From Cercophora sp. LCS_1 (taxonomy: Eukaryota; Ascomycota; Sordariomycetes; Sordariales; Lasiosphaeriaceae): a DNA stretch of 64,000 nt. Numbering within the stretch: position 1 is the first letter of the stretch; each line of letters starts with the position of its first letter. The stretch covers positions 1,550,001-1,614,000 of the forward strand of contig JAPZLL010000001.1 in NCBI GenBank assembly GCA_036250225.1, read 5' to 3'. The notes beneath the pieces are model-generated. The model did not search any database. It was given only the letters and a program-made list of their open reading frames with translations, and had not been told where the DNA came from. Shown here in pieces: positions 11,768 through 22,041 of this stretch. A program made the position numbers and the translations under genes.

Positions 11768-12038
11768 GAGATGTACAGGTGGCGCGGCGTTTTGGTGGGG
11801 TGCGTTGGAGGTTATTGTTCTGGGCTGGCTGCACGAGACAATTTGGATAGACTGTATGTTACGGATATACGATACCCAGACCAAGTCTATTCAGGTGGGT
11901 TTTTGACTTTGGTTAAACAATAATGGTTGTAATATGACGAAAATAATAATGGAAGAAGCGCATTGACAAGCTGATACCTACCACTTGGCTTGTTCCTTTT
12001 TTTTTCCCCCTCATTAGGTTCAGTAACAAACGATCAGT

Positions 12039-12296
12039 CTAGTGAATCCAGCTCCGCCGCTTCAAGTCGTCCAACTGATACACAGGCATACCTCCAACCG
12101 TCAATGTCTGCATAATACCGGTCGATGCAGAGGCATGTCGGTGTGACGTGTTAGGCGGGTGGCCTCTTGTCGGGGACTTGCTTGTCCATAACAATGCTGA
12201 AGCACACGTCGATGTCATTGGCACGGAATTGCAAGGCCAACACAGCTGCCGCGGCTGAGGTCAGTCGGGCTTGTCCTTACCGTCAGTGGCTTGCAT
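12039..12296 (-). CDS. Candidate small two-exon gene (57 aa, unknown)
   Basis: Proposed exons 12296-12281 (ATGCAAGCCACTGACG) and 12196-12039, joined over an 84-nt intron with donor GTAAGG and acceptor CTTCAG. The product would be 57 aa, Ser/His/Pro-rich in the middle and ending VYQLDDLKRRSWIH. The exon-2 frame stays open and the junction is in phase. An alternative reading of the same DNA uses a different frame (ALQFRANDIDVCFSIVMDK) joined to the same 3' end through a GTCCCC donor and a CTAAC branch, so the region may be coding even if this model is wrong. I do not recognise either product. It is divergent from the SLC35F6-like gene. Could be chance. Confidence 0.3.
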
Positions 12297-12667
12297 CGTG
12301 GAGACGACGATAAGACACTGCCTATCAGTTGGCAAGGCTTACGGGGAAAGGCGGGGCGATCTGTTCCATTGTCTGGGGTTGCCTGGGGCCCTGGGGCCTA
12401 GACACCCCGGCTCTGTGGCCTCGTGCTGTGCCGTCCACCTGACTTGCGCCTCTCCGACTACAAAGCCGACACCTCGACCTCCGCGTCAGGAGGCTGGAGA
12501 GAGAACACCAAACACCCTCCCTTTACTCCCATTCATCAGCATTGTGTGCTTGAATCAAAAATCACTCTCTTCTGTGGGTTCAATTCCGCGAAACCCGCGC
12601 CTTTCCCAAGGCACACTCATCAATCCCCGCGACGGACGGACGACAGCTGATCTGACCTCGGTTCACC
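12297..12667. other. Upstream region of the SLC35F6-like gene
   Basis: 371 bp between the candidate small gene and the transporter start. It contains a B-box-like GGTTCAATTCC near 12577, but there is no matching A box or cloverleaf, so it is treated as promoter/leader. Confidence 0.55.
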
Positions 12668-14054
12668 ATGGCGTCCACCATCATTCCCGCGCGGGCTATC
12701 ATCCCCTTCCTAGTGGGGATGATGCTTCTCACGGGAGTCTGCAACACGCTCCTGACAAAATACCAGGTAAAGCCTCTTGCTGTTCCTCTTCACCTGTGAT
12801 GACGTGCGCCTGACTCCTCTTGTCTCTTAGGACAACCAATGCGTCCGCGACTGCGAGAACCCCGACCCGAAGAAGCGCGCCCACTTTGAGCAACCCGTCA
12901 TCCAGACTCTTCAAATGTTTATCGGTGAAATGGGCTGCTGGCTGGTCGTCGGTGCGATGTCGCTCTATGCCAAGTACGTCACCAAGCAGGGCTCCTACCA
13001 GCCTATCCGCACGACCGACGACTCCGAAGAGACACCGGATAATGCTAGCATTCGCTCCCACACCGCGCTTAATGGGAATGGCGCAAACAAGGCAGCCGGT
13101 GGCACTGATGGTGTCCTCTCGGGCTGGCGCGTTTTGCTGCTCGCCCTCCCCGCCACGTGTGATATCTGCGGTACCACCTTGATGAACGTTGGTTTGCTGC
13201 TGGTGGCAGCCTCGATCTACCAGATGACTCGTGGTGCGCTGGTTCTGTTTGTTGGGCTGTTCAGCGTTGTGTTCCTGCGTCGCAAACTGCACTTATTCCA
13301 GTGGCTGTCGCTGGTGGGCGTCATGACTGGTGTTGCGATTGTTGGTCTTGCGGGCGCCATCCAGCCGGATAAGAAGCCTGGTCATGTTGGATCCGAGGCG
13401 CCCCATTCGAACATGACTGATCTGGGGTCTGATGCGGTCAAGGTGATCATTGGCGTCTTGATGATTGCTGGTGCACAGATCTTCACCGCAACACAGTTTG
13501 TGCTGGAGGAGTGGATTCTTGAGCGCTCCGCTATTGAGCCGATCCGTGTTGTTGGATGGGAAGGTCTTTTCGGATTCTCCATCACCCTCCTTGGCATGGT
13601 TGTGCTGCACCTGGCCGTTGGGCGGACTGAGGCGGGCCGTTATGGCCCGTTCGACATGATGGAGGGATGGAGACAGTTCTGGGAGTACCGCCCTGTCTTT
13701 ATCTCGAGTATTCTGATCATGATCAGCATCGGGTAAGTTGATGCGATATTCATTCTTTGAGGTAACGATTCGGCTAACACGGCGATCAGCGGCTTCAACT
13801 TCTTTGGCCTCTCCGTCACACGGAGCGTCAGCGCGACGTCTCGTTCTACCATTGACACCTGCCGCACTCTGTTCATCTGGATCGTCTCGCTTGGCTTGGG
13901 CTGGGAGACATTCAAGTGGTTGCAAGTCGTCGGTTTCGCGCTGCTTGTTTACTTTACCTTCCTCTTCAACGGAATTGTCCAGCCCCCGTTTGAGTTCCTC
14001 AAGGTCGAGGAGGTCGAGGAGCTCCTCCCCGAAGAACCTATCGAGCACAATTAG
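12668..14054 (+). CDS. SLC35F6-like drug/metabolite (nucleotide-sugar-type) transporter
   Basis: Three exons, 12668-12766, 12831-13732 and 13790-14054, give 421 aa. Both junctions are in phase (KYQ|DNQC and ISIG|GFNFFG). About ten hydrophobic spans fit the EamA/DMT fold: one begins at residue 8 (IIPFLVGMMLLTGVCNTL), others include LALPATCDICGTTLMNVGLLL, ALVLFVGLFSVVFL, VIIGVLMIAGAQIFTATQFV and VVGFALLVYFTFLFNGI. The order of a long hydrophilic loop (about 80-120), the ATCDICGTTLMN block and the terminal acidic tail (EEVEELLPEEP) resembles SLC35F6/C2orf18 relatives. Animal members are found on lysosomal or mitochondrial membranes. The substrate is unknown. Family placement is inference from sequence pattern. 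Confidence 0.82.
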
Positions 14055-14767
14055 AGAGGAATTGTGTATACGTGACGCAGATTGTACATACGTCAGAGAC
14101 TGTATATTGGGCTATCGGCCCACTTCCACGGCTGGATTTAGGGAGTTTCAGGGTATTGGCGTTTCGAAGTAGGGGTTCACGGGAGGAATTCTACCATAGC
14201 ATTTCATCGATCTCAATAGAGGTTAGACAGCGATCCATACACACAATGACGCCGTTCACTATGAGATAGTTGATTGCACGTATTTCTTGACTAGATATCC
14301 AGAAAAAACCTTTCACTGTATACGTCTGTGTGTATGTTTGGCTCTAGTGTAACGCTATCCTGCCAATCGTGCGTGCTCTGTATTCAACACCTTTGAGAGG
14401 GTACCGAGGCCCCTCATGCCCTCCGAATGTCGACAAGATTCCAGAGAGAAGAAATGAGCCCAAAATGACCACCTCCTTACTGACGACGCCTTTCGCAAAA
14501 CCAGAATTCAACAGCCCCAACTCCGTACCCCTCCCATCTGCAGTGATGCATGCGTTAAACCCCGAATATAACGAGAAAAAAAAACGAGGCCCGAAACAAA
14601 CCGACATCGACGAAAGAGGGAGACAACAAGACTCAACCGTCCCGTCCTCCCACACCATCTACCAAAGTACCCACGAACACTTGTTCATCACGTCTCGCCT
14701 TCACTCTTCCACACGGCACAGCATCACCATACACCGCACGCAGGTCGCCAGCCACCCAGCCAGCTCC
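14055..14767. other. Convergent intergenic region
   Basis: 713 bp between the transporter (+) and the Yippee gene (-) stop codons; 3' flanks of both. The 220-aa plus-strand open frame at 14369-15031 runs into the antisense of the Yippee exons and is not protein-like. Confidence 0.6.
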
Positions 14768-15162
14768 TCAGCTGACATTGCACAACAACTCATGCTCGAG
14801 AATGAATTTCCCCTCCTTGTATTTCTCACTGCTCTCATACGCCTTGTCGTACTTCCACCCCACAATATCCTTGCACTGTCGACAGATGATATCGCGGACC
14901 ACGTGGCGGCCCGTCGTCATGTTACGTTCGCTCGGCTCGCCGGTTTCGACGTTGACGACCGTGTTGAAGAGGTATGCTTTACCGTGCTGGCCGCGGAAGT
15001 TCTGTCACCGGCGAATGTTAGTTATCTGTGAGAGAGGGGGGAAGCGGAGGTATCGGTATTTACTCGGCTTATAATATCCTCATGGTTGGCTAGATGGGCT
15101 TTGCAGTTCTTGCAGCCGTAGACACGGTTTCCGTTTAGGTAGGTGTTGTAGGCGAGACCCAT
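14768..15162 (-). CDS. Yippee-family zinc-binding protein
   Basis: Two exons, 15162-15064 and 15001-14768, joined over a 62-nt intron, give 110 aa. The Yippee fold is evident: CKNCKAHLA (first CxxC) about residue 17, NFRGQHGKAYLF in the middle, the block VETGEPSERNMTTGRH, then ICRQCKDIVGWKY (second CxxC) and a C-terminal FILEHELL. Length and motif order match the family, whose four cysteines bind zinc. Yeast Moh1 and animal YPEL proteins are relatives. YPEL5-type members are part of the CTLH/GID ubiquitin ligase, but subtype cannot be decided here. The start is the first ATG of the conserved MGLAYNTYL block. Confidence 0.92.
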
Positions 15163-16433
15163 TTTCTCTATTTCCTTGCCCCGTCTTCGCTTTGGCGGAG
15201 TGGTTGGAATTTGGTATAAGCAGCAGCTTGGATCGATCGTGGGGTGGTTTAGTGGAGGTTGAATGGCCTGGTTGTTCAAAAGGGATGTCAGCGGGACAAG
15301 GAGAACGTTTCTCTCTGTTTGACGGTGGTTCAAGAAAAGGCATGCTGGAATGCGAAGTACCCCATTTACCTGTCCGAGGATTGGGTTTGCGGGCAGGTTG
15401 CTAGGGAGGTAGGCTCGGGCCGCGGGGTTCTTATGACACAGGTGAGTACCTGCCGCAACCGATGTGTTGAGGAGGGTCAAACAACGGTATTATGGACCAG
15501 CTGAGCTCTTTTGCCTTGAGCAGCTATCTTGTTGTGGGGAACCGGAGCTTGGGGGGATACAAAGGCGGGCTGTGATGAATGGAATGGGTAGGCAAGGGGT
15601 CAGGTTGAGGGGAGGCCGCATGACCCGCAACGTCATGCCGTGGAGTTGGGGCCAGGGGACGGGAGCTTACCTGAGGACAACGAGCTGGAGAGGTTCAACG
15701 AGGTAAGTCGAGAGGGGTTCAAGACGGTCAAACTATGTATATTGGGTGTGATTATCCAACCCGAGGAGCTGTCTCGTCCGGCGGGGCATTGGGAAGCACC
15801 AAGGTTCGGTCGGTGTTGGAGGGAGAAGACAACCCGAAGGCAACCTTGGGGAGCTTACAGGGGTTGAGGTGGGGTTTATCGGTCAGCGGACAGCCGGGGA
15901 CAGCCGCTGACACACTCGACTTCCAACATCTTCCAACTTCGGAACCACAGAGCCGGGCGATGGGGCTCTTCGCAAGCAATGTGGTCTAAAATCGTGTATG
16001 ATACAGGGGAGATTGAGCACTATGTACATCTGCGATACCCCATGCATGCACCCCTTGTTCGTTACACTAATCCGATTGTCTCGTCTTGGGCTAAACTTGG
16101 TGGCAGCCGCTCTAGCGCGTGGAGGCCGTCAAGGTGCTTTCAAGGCGTTGAAACCCGGGATTGTGTCCTCTACCTACCCAGTATTGCGACGCTGATACCG
16201 GTAGTCCACAACCACAACACCGGAAGCGACCCCGAACTCACAAGATGATGCAGGAACATTTTCAAGTCATCGTCGAGATGTGTGTGTATTTACGGAGACC
16301 ACGATATCCAACCATGTGGCGGGTCACAACGAATCATGTACAAAGAATATGGCCTCCTGATCGCCATCCAAAACCATATCGTCGACAAGTCAGCCCCCCT
16401 ATCTATGAACGTCCAGAACGGCTTTTCTCGCCT
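15163..16433. other. Region upstream of the Yippee gene
   Basis: 1.27 kb between the Yippee start and the stop of the upstream minus-strand oxidoreductase. Open frames (15022-15480 -, 16282-16761 +) are short or antisense to genes. No domain seen; read as promoter/leader and 3' flank. Confidence 0.55.
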
Positions 16434-18284
16434 TTACCATGAGAACGCCTCTTCGACAAACTCAATGTTTCCGCCGTATTGCTTGTTCCGCACTGCTCGT
16501 CGAACCTCGTCGCTCAGAGCACCAGGGCCGCATACAGAGACACCCAGGGTACCGACTTGGTTCTCCATCTCAATCCCCAAAAGGGTGTCAATGTTTGGCC
16601 TGCCGGGGAACATCTGCACAGTGGCGCTTGGGCTGTGGATCTCCTTGGTTGACCTTGGCCGGCTGACAAAGAGCAAGATACGGAGAACCTCGCGACGCTT
16701 GTCCATGGCAAGGATTTCTGTCATCCACGGGCGAATCCACTCCAGATGCTCTGGCGTTTGAATGACCCACACAAGAACGCATTTGCGAACAGCGGCTGTG
16801 CCGTTGCTGTACGCTGCGACGAGGTCACGGACGTGTGGCACGGCTTGCGTGATACCAACGCCACCGGCGAAAAGCATCACAGTTCCGTAAGAGTGCATGG
16901 TATGCCCACCAGTGTATGGGCCCTCAACCAAGCACCTCGTCACCATCCGGCCATCAACACAGGCTGATGCCTTGTTGTAGAGGGTCCCAGTGAAGCCAGT
17001 GCGGCTGCGGATGACGAACGAGAAGGTTGTTTTGCGCTTGGCAAGAACATCGTGTCGGTCCATCGGGAGCCTGTCACCCTCCATTTTGTCGGATTCCTCG
17101 CTCCATGCAACCGTGAAGGGGTGAGATTGCCACAGGCTGATTGAAGGCATGTAAAGATAGGCGTGTTGGCCGGGCTTAAAGTCCCACGGGCGTGCCATTG
17201 TTACCGTCACCCGGCAAGCGCCGCCAGGGAGGGCCTCCACCAGGGTTTTCGTTCCACCGGAGCCAATGTTGTGATAGCTGATGCGAATGAACCGAGCAGC
17301 GCGGTCAAAAATCCAAAGGGCAATGACCGCCTTGATATACGGGAGCTGTGGCAACTGCTTCAGGTCCAAATGATAGTACACGCCGGCAACGGACAAGGCG
17401 GCCAGGAGGATGTGGACAACCTTGAAGGTCTCGTAGAAGGCGTGTCGGAAAATACTAGCAGCCTGGATACCGAGGGCAAGGAATGCGCATGTTGCCTAGA
17501 CATCAGTTAATACGCTTGCTTGCCCGAACAGCATAGAGGGAAAACTCACGATAAATCCCCACATCATGTATGGAACTCGGAAGGTCGTTTGAAAGGCGCC
17601 GTCCCAGCCGTTTCGAGAGGCATTGCTGATCAAAAACGCCAGGGTATGGGCAAGGGCCTCCAAAATCACGATGCGCCCAAGCCATCGGTGGAGAAGATTG
17701 AATGTGTCGAAGGACATCCCCAGCAGTTTGATGAGAGGGTTGTTCCTGCCAGCCATGAGGAACAGAGGAACCATATTGACAACAGAGAGGACTCCAGTGC
17801 GGTTCCTGACAAGAGCTGCAACCTGCGTGAGGGGACCAGAATAGTCGATGGTGATGACGCAGAAGGCAATATTCGTTGCGAAGTAGCCGAGGAGGAAGAC
17901 AAACTGCAATCGAGTGGGCAGGGTGCCGACGTTGATGGCCGAGCTGAGCTGAAATTCGCGGTTGTGTCTCTTGCCGAAGATGGGTGAGTACTGAATGTTC
18001 TTCTTGAACCACGAGACCTTGCCTGACTGCATGGCAAAGTACTTTTGCGTGTCGTTATTCAGGCTCGTTACCGTCCGGACGTATCTGACCAGCACCGTGC
18101 AGAACCTCCAGACGAGTAGGCCTGCCGACAATATTCCCAGCACGATGAAGAGATAGTCGGAGAGCATCTTGTTCACAACATCAGCCTCCGTGCTGTCGGT
18201 CCCGCTTCCATGCCCACCACCCTGCGCGCCTGCCGTGCCGTTTGTAGAAGCACCAGCTCCTCCAGTTGCTGGTGGTCCAGCCAT
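16434..18284 (-). CDS. Ferric-reductase-like transmembrane flavocytochrome
   Basis: Two exons, 18284-17550 and 17495-16434, joined over a 54-nt intron, give 598 aa. The N-terminus is extracellular-type Gly/Thr-rich. Membrane spans include LFIVLGILSAGLLVW, LQFVFLLGYFATNIAF and VNMVPLFLMAG. Candidate haem-binding histidines are in LLHRWLGR and ALAHTLAF before the intron and KVVHILL and VYYHLD after it. The cytosolic half carries the FAD-binding HPFTVAW, the NADPH-type GGVGIT and a terminal VCGPGALSDEVR. This is the FRE/NOX architecture of plasma-membrane ferric or cupric reductases that pass electrons from NADPH via FAD and haem to extracellular metal. Metal specificity is not readable, and no EF hand or p22phox-type feature is seen. 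No siderophore or iron-uptake partner lies next to it. Confidence 0.9.
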
Positions 18285-21200
18285 GATTGCTTCCCGGGGT
18301 CAAGTGAAGAGAATAACTGTTGATGGAGAGGGTAGTGGCGAGCCCTAGGCCGCCTGTCAAGATCTCGAGTGAGACCCTTCCCAAGCTTTAAGACACCAAC
18401 AGTTGCGAAGTTGCCTGTGCAAGTTTTCGGGATGTAAGTTTCAGAAAAGAATGCCCCAGTGGCCTCCAGATTGCTCGGTCCTGCAAGTAATACTCCGGAT
18501 GACCGCTTGGATAGTCGTACAACGCTGAGTGCGCGTGTGAGGTGAGTCGGAACGTGAATGATTTGGTTCCGCGCTGTTGCTAAATCGTCCACCTGTGGGA
18601 GCGAGGCAAAGCCGAAGGGTCAGAGAAGGAAAATAGAAGCGACCGGCGACAGTGAGGGTATAAGTCGGTGTCTGGGTGGTGCAATGTGCGGTCGTCGACT
18701 CCCGAGCGTATATTGCAAACCCAAAGCAGCAGTTTGAAAATGATGGGAGGTGCGCCGCACTCCTCGCGAGAGAGGGGAGGAGTGAATGCAAAGAATCCAG
18801 CGGCGTGAGCTGTTGTGTAAACAGGTCAGGGAAACATTCCAAAGGAGAGACCGATTCCGTCAACCCAAGAATGGTTCACCAGAAAACAGAAAATAGGGCC
18901 GCGGGACCTATATGAGAAAGCATGGGAAGGATGGGGCGTGGGAGCATATGGACATGGGAGAAAGCATTGGAAGTTCCTTCCCTGTGAGCCTGTGGACCCT
19001 CCCTGGCCTCTCGTTTATCTCACCTTGACCAGGGGAATCCAGAATGCAGGAGTTAGCCCCGCACCGCTCCGTCTTTGCTCTCCTATTCCTGCCCTCTTGC
19101 TTCCGCGCCTCCCTGTGAACGACAGACTGCATGTCTCAGCCAGTCACCCGCATGCTAAGCTCTATCTTTTTCGTTGTGCAGCTGCTGTGCCTTCGGATCT
19201 CTCCTTTTTGCGCGCGCTGTCATGTTTGCGTGTAGAGGGTCTGGGTAGAGTGGTTTGCTCTCCATCATGTTCCCACTCCGTGATCCCAGGTCAGCGCAAC
19301 AAGGCAGCCCCAGGGATGAGACCCTTTCATCAATCCATCATCCCATCCACGCCCCGGCCTCACGCCTAGCCCGCATGGTTGCAATCGATCACCAGCAGTG
19401 CCTTGGTCGTGTCCCGCGGGGATCGTCCGCCAGCGAACAAATCAACCACCCCTGAATCCCCCACCAGCCTCTCGCTGTGGCCGGCCGTGTGCCTGCATCG
19501 GGGCGTCCAAACGCTGCAGCGACACGCTGGACCAACCCATTCCCAACCGACAGGCGAACGGGTCCTTGCGTTGCCAAGCCTTCCGAGCAGGTTCTGTCGA
19601 TTCTGACGAATCGAAGAGCGATTGGGCGAATCTGAAACGAAGCAGGGGCTGCTGCCAGGGGGGCACCCCTGGAACACCCCAGCCGCCCATCCGCCGTTGC
19701 GTTTGTGCTCAGCCACTCAGATCCAGAGCTCCCGACGACGGCGACGGCGACGGCGACGGCGACGGGCACTTCGGCGACCGATAACCTAATCACGGCATTT
19801 AGCGTGCCCAAATTGTCAAATCTGTACCGCCAGGACTATCGAGTAATTTTCAGTGCCGGGTCTAGACTTCTGTCGACCGCCGGTCCCTTCAGATATCGAG
19901 AAGGAAAATTAGGTACTGCGCAATACACTGAATTCAAATTATGATAATGGAAGCAGGCATTCCGTACGCATTATAACAATCATCATAAAAGGGCAGGTAG
20001 CGAAGCTTTACCTTGCCATTGCTCAGTTTCCAATTTGCGTCCCTTGGAAACGCAAAATGACAATCATCTTGGCTTGCCCGTGTTGCTCCTTGAACCAGGC
20101 CCAGCAATCGCGTTCCCGTTTGATCAGAATCTTGTCGAGAAGAAACCAGTGGGTCTGAAATATGACCCCCCGAGGCATTTCTGCCCGCAAGCCCTCACGC
20201 AGCTGTTCGAGATCGCAACATGTCATGGGGATTGCAGCCTCAACACTGGACCCCTCCACCCCACTCTACCAGTCAATGCAATGGCGATGTGGCCGAGTCT
20301 CCCCACACCATGAGGTGCCACCTGGGTCTGCTGGTGGTCCGCGCCTCGGCCTCGAGGGAACGCCGGGGGCGTGAGGAGTTACTGGCGACGACTGAAAGCG
20401 GATAAAACGGATGACGAACCCGGGAAGTCCCACGATGTTGGCTTTTCCTGTGCTTGAAACAGAAACCACAATAGCCAACGAGATCCTCAGACATAAATGT
20501 GCCTCTCGACGCCCCTTCCGCGTGGCCTCGGCAGATGCGCCATGATCGACGAGACCACCCATCCCACACCTTTGCCTCAGATGGGTCCGAACTGATGATT
20601 CCCCAGTATCACCAAGCCAAGACGGGGAAGTCCTGGTTTGGTTTGTTTGAAGTTCCAGGAACTGCGCCCACCATCTCATCCTGCGACGGCCACTTCTGTG
20701 GGCGCGGTGACGTGGCCTTCTTGCATCATGGCCACCGGTTTTGAAACCGCCACCGCCCTTCGACTCGGTTCGCCTTCGGTAGCAAGTGCAGGTTGTACCG
20801 ATCGGCCCAGGTCGCAAAGACTAGCCGACGCCTCGAAGCTCTCGCTCAGCACGAGTTTCCGCCACTCGTAGAATTTTCGAGTAGAGTTGATCAACGACAA
20901 TGTAATTGTCCAAGGACCTGCGGTGCTAGAGCCTCCGCGATTCTTAGTCGGTAGCACTGCTGCACCCTGCCTGAAGGAACACGGGACCATCCGCGGCAAG
21001 GTGATATATCGCATCAAGCAAACTCGCTGCAGCCCCGCTGTTGGCGCAGGGCCCAGACCGCGATACGGTGACACGGTATAACCGTCAAGTGTAGGACATT
21101 CCGGCATCACCGCGGGGAATCAAGTATAATCCGATTCGACAACGATATACCTAACCCCTCGGCTTGAGGGACGAGACCTGTCACCTCGAGTAGAAAGTTC

Positions 21201-22041
21201 ACCTTGCCTTGCGTTCGCCGTCCTAAGCTGCTGTGCGTCGGTGACGGGCTCAAGACGTACAGACGGGCACAAATCATAACCACATCCGGTTGGTCGGTTC
21301 TCCATCGCATCTCGAAAGCCAACCCCTCCTCGTCGGCCAAGGAGTTCAGACCGTTACGGAACACACTCTGGCGGGGGACACATATGTCACGATTGCAGGT
21401 TACCTAGGAGAAGGCAAACGCGGGAGTGGTGCATCACCCGCAATCGCCATTCTACGGCAGATGCTTGACGATGTGCATACCCTAGGAAGCACACCACGAA
21501 AACAACCCCGTAGGACAGACGAGAAACCGTTTTCGTGATTCAACCTCCGACAATAGCGCTTCATGTTGTCTCACCGTGTTGAGGCTGCTTTTGAGCTAGA
21601 TAACATGTGAAACGTTATCGGGTTCTTTCGCCTACTTGCCGAGGATTGTTGCTTTTGCTAGAGTTCCCATGATTCAGGGAATTCGAGCAATGATCCACAA
21701 ACGGTGGTCGGGATATGAACTGCAAGACTCTAAGCCATCAAGAGTTTCAACGAGACATCTCTGTCAATTGCTCCCATGCCGACAAAAACCATGTTACGTT
21801 TCCGTGGCGCCATTTGTAAACAAACCAACATCACTGCCAACGCTGAGTGGTTGACTGACGCGCCTTCCCCCCCCCTCTCGAACGATGCCAAACTCCAACT
21901 CGCCACAACCCAGCATACACATATCCATGATGTGCTATCATTGTCTTAGAATACAAAACAGTAAATCCTGACTACCAAGGGTATCCTAACAAAGCTCCCA
22001 AAGTTATACACTGATAATACAACCAACCCCACGCCCGCTCA
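18285..22041. other. 3.8-kb stretch without a supportable gene
   Basis: Upstream of the oxidoreductase (-) and downstream of the large unknown gene (-). Several short minus-strand open frames (20023-20259, 20266-20569, 20676-21110, 21107-21364) have patches that look protein-like, but no continuous spliced model holds together. A (GGCGAC)n run lies near 19737-19765. Probably a long promoter, or the remnant of a gene. Confidence 0.45.

Noticed and set aside
12577..12587. tRNA B-box-like GGTTCAATTCC
   Set aside because: No A box at the proper distance and no cloverleaf arms; it sits in the promoter of a protein gene.
13293..14048. 251-aa antisense frame over the SLC35F6-like gene
   Set aside because: Shadow of the sense exons, highly charged and non-globular, and it crosses the sense intron.
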